This document shows, piece after piece, positions 1 to 14,308 of a DNA stretch of 64,000 bases. The stretch is taken from the NCBI RefSeq assembly GCF_901933205.1, contig NC_044573.1:112527702-112591701 (forward strand), read 5' to 3'. The notes under the pieces were generated by a model. The model made no database searches. It had not been told where the DNA came from and worked only from the letters and a program-made list of their open reading frames with translations. Both the position numbers and the translations under genes were made by a program. This DNA comes from Camarhynchus parvulus. Taxonomy: Eukaryota > Chordata > Aves > Passeriformes > Thraupidae. Position 1 is the first letter of the stretch. Each line of letters begins with the position of its first letter.

Positions 1-870
1 TGGGGACCAAGGATGATTTCTGAGCCACTCAGTGTCCGAGTTGGTAGAATCCATAATTAATAAATGCAGGGCAGAATGTTGGTTTGAAATGTAATAATTC
101 AACAAGAGCATTGCCACAGAAAGGTTGGGTTGTTAGCACTGGCAGGGAGGATTAAATACAATTATTGTGTGTAGGGGAAACCCATCCTGTGCATTTCCCT
201 CTTCCAAAGGCGTGAAATCCATAACTGACAGAATATTCCCCTTCTCTCCCCCCAGCCCAGGCTGGTTGTAGCAGTTTTTGGTGTTTCCCCAAGATAAAAT
301 TGCAGAGAATTTTTCACTCTTACAAGGAGAAGTGTGGGCTGGAACCCTGTGTAGGTGAGGAACCTCAGAGCTTGGCTCTCCCTCCTGGAAAGCACCAGAG
401 CTGAGGCCCCAAAAAATCCCTCACTTTGGGTTTTCTCTTCAGTACAAGCTGGTGGTTCTGTAGCACAAATACAGAGAGGATCCCAAAACCACTTAAATTT
501 TAACTCCAGCCCCCAAAAGCCTCAGAGGGAGGAGTGTCTATTTTGATCCTGCCCTGGCATCAGGAGCTGCTGGTTCCCATTCCCTGGGGATGAGCAGGAC
601 CATGTGCACAGCACCTGGAGCCCACAGCTGGAAAGGCTGCAGAGGGGTTTTCCTCCCAGCCAGGACTCCTCATGTCCCAGTCTCTGGTGTTCCTGCAGCT
701 CAGAGGAGCTCCTGGTGATAGATCTTTAATTAGAGCTCTTAATTAGTCCAGTTCAGCGTGTTCTGAGAGCTTTGTGGTGTCCTCCACACTGATCCCCATC
801 CCCAGCTTTCTCCTGGGCTCTCAGTGCTCCAGGTGTGGCTCCTGAACTGCATCTCCCTGTGATCCTGCAC
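1..870 (+). other. ASXL2: ASXL2 intron 2, non-repetitive part
   Basis: Mixed-composition sequence with no tandem structure and no exon that I can support. Short open frames here are under 80 codons, resemble nothing and lack splice context. I read it as the 3' part of intron 2, because the first ASXL2 coding nucleotides appear only at 3082. Confidence 0.6.
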
Positions 871-874
871 CCAT

Positions 875-1965
875 TCCTGCTCTGGGGGCTCTCCAGGAAC
901 CCCAAAATCCTGGTGTGCCAACTAAGGTCCCCCTCGGGGTGCTGCTGGTGCAGAGGGAGGCACTGAGGTGCTCTGGGGGCTCTCCAGGAACCCCAAAATC
1001 CTGGTGTGCCAACTAAGGTCCCCCTCAGGGTGCTGCTGGTGCAGAGGGAGGCACTCAGGTATCCTAGGGGCACCCAGCAGCTCCAGGAACCCCCAAAATC
1101 CTGGTGTGCCGGCAGAGATCCCCCTCAGGGTGCTGCTGGTGCAGAGTGAGGCACTGAGGAGTTCTGGGGTCACTCCAGGAACCCCCAAATCCTGGTGTGC
1201 CAGCAGAGATCCCCCTTGGGGAGCTGCTGGTGCAGAGTGAGGCACTGAGGAGTTCTGGGGGAACTCCAGGAACCCCAAAATCCTGGTGTGCCAGCAGAGA
1301 TCCCCCTTGGGGAGCTGCTGGTGCAGAGTGAGACACTCAGGTATCCTAGGGGCACTCAGCAACCTCAGGAACCCCCAAAATCCTGGTGTGCAGGCAGAGA
1401 TCCCCCTCGGGGTGCTGCTGGTGCAGAGTGAGGCACTGAGGTGTCCTGGGGTTACCCAGCTTCTCCAGGAGCCCCAAAATCCTGGTGTGCAGGCAGAGAT
1501 CCCTCTTGGGATGCTGCTGGTGCAGAGTGAGACACTCAGGTATCCTAGGGGCACTCAGCAGCCTCAGGAATCCCCAAAATCCTGGTGTGCAGACAGAGAT
1601 CCCCCTTGGGGTGCTGCTGTCCCAGGGTAGGTGCTGAGTGAGATACTGGGGTGCCCTGGGGGCACCCAGCAGCTCCAGGAACCCCCAAAATCCTGTTGTG
1701 TCAGCCAGGATGCCCCTTGGGGTGCTGCTGGTGCAGAGTGAGGCACTGAGGTGTCCTGGGGTCACCCACCTTCTCCATGAGCCCCAAAATCCTTGTGTGC
1801 CAGCCAAGATCCCCCTCGGGGTGCTGATGGTGCGGAGTGAGACACTCAGGTATCCTAGGGGCACCCAGCAGCTCCAGGAACCCCCAAATCCTGGTGTGCA
1901 GGCAGAGATCCCCCTTGGGGTGCTGCTGGTACAGAGTGAGGCACTGAGGTGCCCTGGGGTGTGGA
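875..1965. repeat. Minisatellite, ~90-110 bp unit, ~11 copies
   Basis: The phrase AAAATCCTGGTGTGC recurs about every 90-110 bp, together with GGTGCTGCTGGTGCAGAG. Copies near the start are about 91 bp apart and later ones are longer and more diverged. It lies in ASXL2 intron 2. Open frames of up to 212 codons on both strands come from the repetition. Confidence 0.9.
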
Positions 1966-2224
1966 CAACACTCCAGATGTGCACTGGTTTCCATTCCTGG
2001 GGAGCCCATGGGTCACCCCTGGGCTAAGGAAGCTCCTGCTGCATTAAAATGGGAGTTTGGGGTGCAGAGCTGAGCTGGGAGCAGGGCAGAGGGGGGCAAG
2101 GAGTGAGTAAGTTCCTGCTCCATGGTGTTCCCACATGAAGGGGCACATCCCCAGGGCCCAGCTGGCTTCCATGGAGTTCATTCCCAGGGGAAGGTGGCGG
2201 TGGATGTTCCACACTGGAGCTGTT

Positions 2225-2990
2225 CTGGAGGCACCTGGCAGGTGTGTCCTGCTATCCTGCCTCTCCTGAGATCCCAAACCCTGGGATGTGCAAGGAGGCA
2301 CCTGGCAGGTGTATCCTGCTCCCCCTGGGATCCCAAACCCTGGGGCGTGGTTGTGGTGGAAAGGGAAGCACCTGGCAGGTGTATCCTGCCTCTCCTGGGA
2401 TCCCAAACCCCTGGGATGTGGTTGTGGTGGAAGGGGGGAGGCACCTGGCAGGTGTATCCTGCCTCTCCTGGGATCCCAAACCCTGGGATGTGCAAGGAGG
2501 CACCTGGCAGGTGTATCCTGCTCCCCCTGGGATCCCAAACCCTGGGGGTGTTGTGGTGGAAGGGAAGCACCTGGCAGGTGTATCCTTTTCTCTTTGCCAA
2601 ACCGAGATCCCAAACCCTGAGATCCCAAACCCTGGGATGTGGTTCTGGTGGGGAGGCACCTGGCAGGTGTATCCTGCCTCTCCTGGGATCCCAAACCCCT
2701 GGGATTCCAAACCCTGGGATGTGGTTCTGGTGGAAAGGGAAGCACCTGGCAGGTGTATCCTGCCTCTCCTGGGATCTCAAACCCTGGGATCCCAAACCCT
2801 GGGGCATGGTTCTGGTGGAAAGGGAAGCACCTGGCAGGTGTATCCTGCCTCCCTGAGATCCCAAACCCTGGGATGTGGTTCTGGTGGAAGGGGGGAGGCA
2901 CCGGATTTTTGCTTGGGATCCCAAACCCTGGGATCCCAAGCCCTGGGATCCCAAGCCCTGGGGTGTGGTTCTGCTGGAAGGGGGGAGGCA
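2225..2990. repeat. Minisatellite, ~60-85 bp unit, ~9 copies
   Basis: Repeated block built on CACCTGGCAGGTGTATCCTG followed by GGGATCCCAAACCCTGGG and a GTGGTTGTGGTGGAA tail. The array ends about 90 bp before the microexon at 3082. It holds many CAG|GTG steps that resemble weak donors. The 366-codon minus-strand open frame across it is a by-product. Confidence 0.9.
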
Positions 2991-3081
2991 GGGCGTGTGT
3001 GTGCATTGACGACTCCATTGTTTTGCTGAAGTTGTTAAAGGGGTGTTTCTCTCCTTTTTTTGGGCTGCACTCCACCTGCAG

Positions 3082-3084
3082 AAG
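3082..3084 (+). CDS. ASXL2: ASXL2 candidate 3-nt microexon (exon 3)
   Basis: The trinucleotide AAG sits between a good acceptor (T-rich tract at 3043-3061, then CCACCTGCAG ending 3081) and a consensus donor, GTAAGA, at 3085. Phase supports it: exon 4 begins with the third base of a codon. AAG therefore supplies one base to finish an upstream codon and AG to start the next. AG plus the C of exon 4 makes Ser, and the preceding codon would be AGA (Arg) if exon 2 ends in AG. The result is Arg-Ser-Gly-Thr-Ser, the residues expected at this point in the family. I recall that ASXL genes carry a 3-bp exon here, which also explains their 13-exon count. Skipping it would drop a single Arg and keep the frame. 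Exon 2 is outside the window, so its end is inferred. Confidence 0.7.
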
Positions 3085-3550
3085 GTAAGACCAGACCCAG
3101 CTCTGCTCGTGTCCAGCTCCTCTCCTAACACCCCCCCCTGCCATTCCCTAACCCAGAGCCTGCTCCTGCCCTGCTCCTGGGAGTAACCCCGTGTAACCCC
3201 GGAGTAACGCTGTGCTTCCAGCTGGGAACCCCGGGGCTTGGCAGCTCCTTGCTGTCCCTGTCCCTGTCCCTGTCCCTGCTGCCTGGGTGGGGCTGGCTTT
3301 GCATGTGGGCTTTGTGCTGCTTTGGGGGTGCTGCATGGTGGGGAATGTGACCTGGCACAGGAGCTGCTTCCCTAACCCTGCCCGTGTCCAGCCCTGGCAC
3401 TGGGGGTGGCTGCAGCAAAGAGCTCCTGGCTCACACGAGAGGGGCAACAGGGGATGCTCCAAAGGAAAAAGTGGGAATTTGTCCCCTGAGTGCCTGTGGC
3501 AGCTGGATCCAGGCAGTGAGGTGGGAAGTGGCTTTGTCTGGAGCTTCCCT
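3085..3550 (+). other. ASXL2: ASXL2 intron 3, 5' part
   Basis: Mostly non-repetitive sequence after the microexon donor, with a short run of TGTCCC hexamers near 3255-3280. No other feature was seen. Confidence 0.5.
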
Positions 3551-4270
3551 TGATGCCTTGGGAAGGCTGAGCTGGAGCAGAGGCTGCACAGAGCTAAAGA
3601 ATAAAGCAGGGATTGATTCAAAGCATCTCCTGCACGGATCCACCCTGGGCAGCACAGGAGCCCAGCCAGGGCTGCACCCAAGATGAACCAAAATGGCCCC
3701 AAAATGAACCCAAGATGAACCAAAATGGCCCCAAAATGAACCCAAGATGAACCAAAATGGCCCCAAAATGAACCCAAGATGAACCAAAATGGCCCCAAAA
3801 TGAACCCAAGATGAACCAAAATGGTCCCAAAATGAACCCAGGATGAACCAAAATGGCCCCAAAATGAACCCAAGATGAACCAAAATGGTCCCAAAATGAA
3901 CCCAGGATGAACCAAAATGGTCCCAAAATGAACCCAGGATGAACCAAAATGGCCCCAAAATGCACAACCAGGCACGGGGTCTGTCACTGTGATCAGTTCT
4001 GCTCCATTTGCATCTTGCAGTTCATTGTCCAATTCCAGCTTTAGGTTATCAAGTCCCGTTCTTCTTGTTTTTCTCTCTTCTGTTTGTGCTCTTGAGCTGA
4101 GATTTGGATCCTTTCTCCTTGGTGCCCAGCTGGAGCAGGAATTGTTTTGTCTCCCTGCTCTGTGCAACAAAGCTCATCCCACCCCTAAAGCACACAGACG
4201 TGAAAATAGACCAACCCTCAGTCCCACCCACTGGGGAAAAGGCAGCACAGAACGTGGCAGGTTGTGAGTA
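3551..4270. mobile_element. Dispersed repeat copy 1 (probable LTR/ERV-derived) with internal minisatellite
   Basis: A block starting GATGCCTTGGGAAGGCTGAG and ending near TCTGTGCAACAAAGC recurs at 14309-14822 and 27665-28150, so it is an interspersed element. The middle (3679-3962) is a roughly 32-bp tandem repeat built on GATGAACCAAAATGGCCCC, with about 9 units. An AATAAA lies at about 3599. I infer a retroviral LTR-type element from the length and layout but could not identify the family. It lies in ASXL2 intron 3 and has no coding capacity. Confidence 0.65.
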
Positions 4271-4374
4271 TTATAGTCCCAAAGCCAAGTCCTGATGGGA
4301 TGACCCATGGCACTGGTGAACCTGGTCCCTGGGGCTCACTGTGGGATAGTCCCAACATGGTCTATTCTCTGAGC

Positions 4375-4860
4375 TCCAGACCCTGGCCAGGTCCTGCTGA
4401 GCTCCAGGGGCTCTGGGATAGTCCCAGACCCTGGTCTGATCCTGCTGAGCTCCGGGGGCTCTGGGATAGTCCCAGACCTTGGTCTGATCCTGCTGAGCTC
4501 CAGGGGCTCTGGGATAGTCCCAGACCTTGTCCTGCTGAGCTCCAGGGACCCTCTCCTGAGGGATGGGTCCCATTCTGGGACCTCCCCCAGGACTGGCACG
4601 TTGGCACGGCTGGAGCTCAGGGTGGCTGTGCAGGTGGGTTTGGGAGGGATGGAGGAGGAGCAGGGGGTGCTGAGGGAGCTGGAGCAGGCAGAAACTCATC
4701 TGTGTTCCTGGGAAGTGGAGGAAATGGCCTTCCCTGGTAAAATCAGGAGAAAGGGCAATAAAATAAAAAAAAAATCAGGGGAAAGGGCAATAAAGTTTTA
4801 AAAAATGAGGAGAAAGGGCAATGAAATCCAAAATGAGGAGAAGGGCAGTCAAATCCAGGT
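4375..4860. repeat. Two short minisatellites
   Basis: 4375-4555 holds about four copies of a 45-60 bp unit containing CTCTGGGATAGTCCCAGACC. 4735-4860 holds a few imperfect copies of AATGAGGAGAAAGGGCAAT. Both are intronic. Confidence 0.75.
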
Positions 4861-5054
4861 GCCCAGCCCTGCATTTTGGGCACAATAACCTCTGCAGTGT
4901 TACAGCCTGGGGCTGGAGGGGCTGGACAGTGGGCAGGCACAAAGGGACCTGGTGGACAGCAGGCTGGACAGGAGCCAGCAGAGTGCCCTGGGGGCCAGGA
5001 GGGCCAGTGGCTCCTGGCCTGGATCAGGGATGGTGTGGCCAGCAGGGTTTGGGG

Positions 5055-6410
5055 TTCTGTGTCCACTTTGGGGTTCTTTGTCCAGTTTGTGATCCCTGTG
5101 TCCAGTTTGTGATCCCTGTGTCCAGTTTGGGGTTCCTGTGTCCAGTTTAGGGTTCTGTGTCCAATTTGGAGGTTCTGTGTCCAGTTTGGAGCTTCTGTGT
5201 CCAGTCTGGGGCTCTTGTGTCCAGTTTGGGATTCCTCTGTCCAGTTTGGGATTCCTGTGTCCAGTTTGGGGTCCCAGTGTCCAGTTTTGGGTCCTTGTGT
5301 CCAGTTTGTGTTCCTGTGTCCAGTTTGGAGGTTCCTGTGTTCATTTTGGGATTCCTCTGTCCAGTTTGGGGTCCCTGTGTCCAGTTTGGGGTTCTGTGTC
5401 CAGTTTGGGGTCCCTGTGTCCAGTTTGGGGTCCCTGTGTCCAGTTTGTGTTCCTGTGTCCAGTTTGAGGTCCCTGTGTCCAGTTTTGGGTCCCTGTGTCC
5501 AGTTTTGGGTCCCTGTGTCCAGTTTGAGGTCCGCGTGTCCAGTTTGAGGTTCTTTTGTCCAGTTTGGGGTTCTGTGTCCAGTTTGGGGTTCTGTGTCCAG
5601 TTTGGGATTCCTGTGTCTCAGTTTGGAGGTTCCTGTGTCCAGTTTGGGGTTTTATGTCCCATTTTGGGATTCCTCTGTCCAGTTTGGTGTCCCTGTGTCC
5701 AGTTTGGAGGTTCCTGTGTTCATTTTGGGGTCCCTCTGTCCAGTTTGGAGTCCCTGTGTCCAGTTTGAGGTCCCTGTGTCCAGTTTGAGGTTCTTTTGTC
5801 CAGCTTGGGGTTCTGTGTCCAGTTTGGGATTCTATGTCCCATTTTGGGATTCCTCTGTCCAGTTTGGTGTCCCTGTGTCCAGTTTGGGATTCTGTATCCA
5901 GTTTGTGGTCCCTGTGTTCATTTGGGATTCCTCTGTCCAGTTCGGGGTCCCTGTGCCCAGTTTGGGATTCTGTGTCCAGTTTAGGGTTCTGTGTCCAGTT
6001 TGGGGTCCCTGTGTCCAGTTTGGGTTCTGTGTCCAGTTTAGGGGATTCTGTGTCCAGTTTGTGGTCCCTGTGTCCGGTTCGGGGTCCCTGTGCCCAGTTT
6101 GGTGTCCCTGTGTCCAGTTTGGGATTCTGTGTCCAGTTTAGGGTTCTGTGTCCAGTTTGGGGTCCCTGTGCCCAGTTTGGGGTCCCTGTGTCCAGTTTGG
6201 GGTCCCTGTGTCCAGTTCGGGGTCCCTGTGCCCAGTTTGGTGTCCCTGTGTCCAGTTTGGGATTCTGTGTCCAGTTTAGGGTTCTGTGCCCAGTTTGGGG
6301 TCCCTGTGTCAGTTCGGGGTCCCTGTGCCCAGTTTGGTGTCCCTGTGTCCAGTTTGGGATTCTGTGTCCAGTTTAGGGTTTTTCTGTCCAGTTTTTGGTC
6401 CCTCTGTCCC
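5055..6410. repeat. Minisatellite, ~21 bp unit, ~60 copies (1.35 kb)
   Basis: The unit is TGTGTCCAGTTTGGGGTTCC with variants (GTCCCTG, TTTAGGG, TTCGGGG). Units of 18-24 bp shift the frame, so open frames of up to 206 codons appear in several frames. They read as permutations of the same few residues and are not genes. It lies in ASXL2 intron 3. Confidence 0.95.
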
Positions 6411-6478
6411 TCCCTGGGGACACAGCTCCCGTGCTGGGCCTGCCTGGGCTTGCTCCTGCCTGCAGCAGGATGGGTTAA

Positions 6479-8430
<1,952 letters not shown>

Positions 8431-8519
8431 TTGAAAAAGGGGTTGGATCAGGATTCCAGAGTCCCCAGGGCTGGCAAATGCCAGTGGGATTTGTGGGATT
8501 AAGGGTTTTTTGGTTCAGA

Positions 8520-10107
<1,588 letters not shown>

Positions 10108-10314
10108 TTAATGAAGCAATGAAACTCCAGCCCTGAGAGGGAAACGTCACTGCCCTCAGCTTGTGTCTAGGGATGGGAAATCACCTTGTCCTCAGTGTCA
10201 GTCAGAGAGGGAAAAATGGGGAATCATCTTTAAAAATAAGCTGTATTTTAAATACTAGAAGGAAGCTGCAGCTCACACCGTTCTTGATTTGGGGTGGATT
10301 TTTCTCTGGAGCCC

Positions 10315-10620
10315 ATCCAGTGCCACCCCTGCCATGGCAGGGACACTGCCACTGTGCCAGGGTGTGCCAGTGTCCAGCCTGGCCCTGGGCACTGCCAGGG
10401 ACCCAGGGTGGGCACCCTGTGCCAGGGCTGCCCACCCTGCCAGGGCACAATTCCCAATTCCCAAAATCCCATCCAGCCCTGCCAGGGAAGAATTCCCAAT
10501 TCCCAAGATCCCATCCATCCCTGCCAGGGCACAATTCCCAATTCCCAGTATCCCATCCATCCCTGCCAGGGAACAATTCCCAATTCCCAAGATCCCATCC
10601 ATCCCTGCCCTCTGGCGCTG
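10315..10620 (-). mobile_element. CR1-type LINE fragment with a short internal tandem repeat
   Basis: It carries the block TGCCACCCCTGCCATGGCAG, then the GTGTCCAGCCTGGCCCTGGG and GGTGGGCACCCTGTGCCAGG motifs shared with copies at 13300, 13740, 47290 and 62600. Within 10440-10605 a roughly 41-bp segment (CAATTCCCAATTCCCAAGAT and CCCATCC) is present four times, where other copies have it once. Confidence 0.75.
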
Positions 10621-10916
10621 GGATCCATTTATTCCCAGCCCTCCCTGCCTTGTCCTGGAGTTGGTGCTCAGGGATGGGGAATCTGGGGAGGGGCAGTTTG
10701 GGAGGTGACAGAGTTCAGGGCGTGGGGACAGAGTTCAGGAGGTGTCCCCTGCATTCAGTGTTTACAGAACCCACAGAAAGCTTCGGGGCCAGCACTCAGC
10801 AGCTGTGGGGCATTAAAAGGGTGAATTTGGTGAACAAACCCCTCTGGTTTTGGGGCTTTTCCGCTGTCCCTGTCCCTGGGGTGACCCTGCTGTGGCTCTG
10901 TCGTGTCCCCTGGCAG

Positions 10917-11067
10917 AAGGACATCCCAGATGGGCTGAAGGAGCTGTCAGAGGGCTCGGAGGAGAGCAGCGATGGCCACTCAGACTCGCAGAGCTCGGAG
11001 CACAGCAGCTCCAGCAGCGACGGCTGCGCCGCCAAGGACAGGAGGAAGAGCAGGTGGAAAAGGAAAG
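10917..11067 (+). CDS. ASXL2: ASXL2 exon 5: acidic/Ser-rich linker
   Basis: 151 nt, phase 0 in and phase 1 out. It encodes 50 residues beginning [18 protein letters not shown], then a Ser-rich stretch with HSSSSSDG, and ends in a basic run, KSRWKRK. This linker follows the HARE-HTH domain in ASXL proteins. The basic end is a plausible nuclear-localisation patch, which is inference. The acceptor is CCCCTGGCAG and the donor AAAG|GTGAGT at 11068. Both are strong, and no array copies this junction. Confidence 0.93.
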
Positions 11068-11163
11068 GTGAGTTCCTGCCTGGGCAGAGGAGGTTGAACC
11101 TGGGCTCTGGGGGGAGCAGAGCATTCTCTGGCCTCACAGTGATCCCAGCTCAGCTGGGCCGCT

Positions 11164-11190
11164 CTGCTGCTGCTGCTGCTGCTGCTGCTG
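11164..11190 (+). repeat. Intronic (CTG)9
   Basis: Nine uninterrupted CTG triplets, about 100 bp after the exon 5 donor, followed by CAGGTGGGCAG. Confidence 0.9.
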
Positions 11191-11289
11191 CAGGTGGGCA
11201 GGGCAGGGCACAGGTACCTGAGGCGTGTTTGAAAAGCCAGGTGTCTGCTGAGGAAGGCAGGAGCCTCCTCTGAAATGGAAAATGTGAAT

Positions 11290-11680
11290 CCCTTCCCTCC
11301 AAATTACTATAACTTGCTTATAATTTGCTTATAATTTGCCTATAATTTGCTTATAATTATTATAATTCATAACAATATTATTATTAAAATATTATCAATA
11401 ATGATTAATTATATTATTGAGATATGGTCAATAAATTATTATAGTAAAATATAATATCATAAATCATTATATTTTATTATAAAATGTATAAACATACTTA
11501 TAATTTTATTAATTATATAATACTTATATATTAATATATAATACTTATAATTTATTAATTATATAATTATTATAATTATAATATTTATAATTCTTATAAA
11601 TTATAATAAAATTATAAATATTAAATTATTATAATTTGCTTATAATTTACCTGATTATTATAATTGCTTAATCTTGCTCT
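11290..11680. repeat. A/T-rich simple repeat (TTATAATT-type)
   Basis: Runs of TTATAATTTGC and ATTATTATAATT. No coding content. Confidence 0.85.
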
Positions 11681-12185
11681 CAGGCAAAGATGTGGGAGTA
11701 GGAATAAGAGTTCTTTATGAGGGAAGAAAATAAAAATAAAATGAAAAATGCAGTGATACAGAACAGCACTGCCGGAGTCAGAACACTCCCTGACACTGTC
11801 CTAGTTGAGATGGGGACAGCACAAAGCAGCACACTCCATTTGCAGAAGGCTTCAAACTGTTTTTATTACAGCATGCATGCTTTTTAAACATTCTTACAAA
11901 ACTCCTGAGTTTATACTTTACTCCTTGGTCTCAAGAAACAAACAGAGTGCTCATTGGAGCAGAGAATTGCAGGTTTCTCTTATTTATCCTTCTTCCTTTC
12001 TTGGTTTCTACGTCAGTGACCTTGGTAGAGAATTCTTTCAGGGGTAAATATGGATCCTCTTACCAAACTTCTCTCACAAAAGTTGCTGTAAAAGCTCCTC
12101 CACATGACACCTGTGTGTCAGGGGGTGGCACAGCCCCATCCCATGGGGGCTCAGCCCTCCTGCAGTGCCAGCTGTGCTGCTGCTG
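11681..12185. other. ASXL2 intron 5, non-repetitive; possible old LTR remnant
   Basis: No tandem structure and no recognised gene. The composition (a TTTTTATTACAGCATGCATG block and polypyrimidine runs) is suggestive of an old LTR, but I could not place it in a family. Confidence 0.3.
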
Positions 12186-12189
12186 GAGC

Positions 12190-12485
12190 AGGGATCCTGC
12201 ACAAGGGGGGAGTTTTCCTCTGCAGCACCAGGGAACAGGGACAGGCCAAGGGGAAATGGCCTCAGGCTGGGCCAGGGCAGGCTCAGGGTGGACACCAGGA
12301 GGAATTTCTGCATGGAAAGGGTGCTCAGGCCTGCCCAGGGAGGTTTGCAGTGCCCATCCCTGCAGGTGTCACCTGGATGTGGCACTCAGTGCTCTGGGCT
12401 GGGGACAAGGTGGGCATCGGGCACAGCTGGGACTGGATGGGCAGGGAGGGATTTTCCAGCCTGAATGATCCTGGGATTCTGTGAA
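12190..12485 (+). mobile_element. CR1-type LINE 3' end, copy a
   Basis: It runs from the GGGAACAGGGACAGGCCAAG block through GGACACCAGGAGGAATTTCT and GGAGGTTTGCAGTGCCCATC. It ends in CCTGAATGATCCTGGGATTC TGTGA, the ATTCTRTGA-type tail expected of CR1. Confidence 0.8.
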
Positions 12486-12604
12486 GTTCCAGCAATCTCT
12501 GCCTGGAGCTTTTTGCAGTTCAGAGCTCTGTGAATGACCTCCCTCAGGCACTCAGTGATATTCTGGGGTGATTTTCACCAGGTGGAGCCCCCAGCTCTCT
12601 GCAC

Positions 12605-12870
12605 TGCAGCAGCTGCCCTGGACAAGGGGAAATGGCCTCAGGCTGGGCCAGGGCAGGCTCAGGGTGGACACCAGGAGGAATTTCTGCATGGAAAGGGTGC
12701 TCAGGCCTTGGCAGGGGCTGCCCAGGGAGGTTTGCAGTGCCCATCCCTGCAGGTGTCACCTGGATGTGGCACTGAGTGCCCTGGGCTGGGGACAAGGTGG
12801 GCATTGGGCACAGCTGGCACTGGATGGGCTGGAGGGATTTTCCAGCCTCAGGGACTCTGGGATTTCTGGC
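12605..12870 (+). mobile_element. CR1-type LINE 3' end, copy b
   Basis: A second same-strand copy about 130 bp after copy a, with the same order of motifs from GGGGAAATGGCCTCAGGCTG to GGGATTTTCCAGCCTCAGGG. The spacing and similarity suggest a local duplication or two insertions of the same subfamily. Confidence 0.8.
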
Positions 12871-13299
12871 ATTTCTCCTGCCCTGGCCGCTCAGAGCAGC
12901 TTTGTCCCTCGCCTGCAGTGACCCTCCCAGCCCATCCTTCCCCTCTGAAGGATTCTGAGCAATAATAACCCAGTTTTATTTGAAACTCTTCCTTTGGCTC
13001 TCTTCCATTCCATGTTTGCAGTGATGTCATTCCCTGTGGTTCCTGCTCAGAATTCCTCAGAGCTCTGAGGAGCTCTCCTGAAGAGCTGAAGATTTCAGCC
13101 GGGCTCCTTGGCAAGAATTTCCTTCCAGTCAGATTTCCTTGTGTTTCCATCATTTGTGGCAAATGAAACCCTTCAAAGTGAAGGACAGGGATTAATGCTC
13201 CACACATCTGTGCCCTCACTGACAAGCTGGGCACACTCCCTGTGCCCTCTGGGTTCCAGCACAGCGGTTCAGAGAGTCGTGGCATGGGTTGGGAGCTCA

Positions 13300-13610
13300 G
13301 AGCCCACCCAGTGCCACCCCTGCCATGGCAGGGACACCTCAAACTGTCCCAGGGTGCTCCAACCCCAGTGTCCAGCCTGGCCTTGGGTGCTGCCAGGGAT
13401 CCAGGGTGGGCACCCTGTGCCAGGGCCTGCCCACCCTGCCAGGGAACAATTCCCAAATCCCAAGATCCCACCCAGCCCTGCCCTCTGGCAGTGGGAGCCA
13501 TTCCCTGGCTCCTGTCCCTCCAGGCCTTGTCCCCAGTCCCTCTGCAGCTCTCCTGGAGCCCCTTCAGGCCCTGCCAGGGGCTCCAGGATCTCCCCAGAGC
13601 TCAGTTTTTC
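13300..13610 (-). mobile_element. CR1-type LINE fragment
   Basis: Reverse-orientation copy carrying CCACCCCTGCCATGGCAGGG, CAGTGTCCAGCCTGGCC, CCCACCCTGCCAGGGAACAA and CAGGCCTTGTCCCCAGTCCC in order. Confidence 0.8.
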
Positions 13611-13739
13611 CCTTGAACCCCCCAGATCTGCACCCCACAGGATTTGGGTGCTGAGAATGAGAAGCCCAGCCCGGAGCCATCGCAGGCAGCAGCACCTTGG
13701 GATGCCAGGATCCCAACTGGGATGGGTGGGAAGGGAGCT

Positions 13740-13880
13740 CAGAGCCCCCCCAGTGCCACCCCTGCCATGGCAGGGACACTGCCACTGTGCCAGGGTGTGC
13801 CAGTGTCCAGCCTGGCCCTGGGCACTGCCAGGGACCCAGGGTGGGCACCCTGTGCCAGGGCCTGCCCACCCTGCCAGGGG
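13740..13880 (-). mobile_element. CR1-type LINE fragment
   Basis: Short reverse-orientation copy of the same subfamily, ending abruptly at CACCCTGCCAGGGG, where a small minisatellite begins. Confidence 0.75.
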
Positions 13881-14045
13881 AGAGTGAGTCAATGCCCAGT
13901 GAATTATTCAATGGTTAAGAATCAGTCAGTGGTTAAAGAATGAGTTAATGGTTAAAGAATCAGTCAGTGGTTAAAGAATGAGTTAACAGTTAAAGAAGCA
14001 GCCAATAGTTAGAGAATCAGTTCATGACTAAAGGATCAGTCAGTG
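13880..14045. repeat. Minisatellite, ~20-22 bp unit
   Basis: About eight copies of GTTAAAGAATCAGTCAGTG and variants (GAGTTAATGG). Confidence 0.85.
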
Positions 14046-14308
14046 GTTGATCCTCCCCTCTCAGAGCACGGCCCACAGCAGCTCCCTGACTCCCAGAAAC
14101 ATCTGAGTGCCTGGTGTGTGCTGGGATTCCTGCTGGGCTCCACACCTGAGTGTCCCCAGAACGTGGTGGCCAAGGCTGGCCCAGGCCCAGGGCACCTCTG
14201 TGCCACCACTGGGGTTTCTCTCCTCTCTGGGTTCATTTGGTGTTGGCTGAACCAGGGAGAGCCTCCAAAAACCGCTCCTGCTGGCTTTGTGCTGCTTCCC
14301 AGGGGATT

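Noticed and set aside
5055..6410. Interstitial telomeric repeat
   Set aside because: TTTAGGG and TTTGGGG appear only as variants in a 21-bp CCAGTTTGGGG unit, without runs of TTAGGG.
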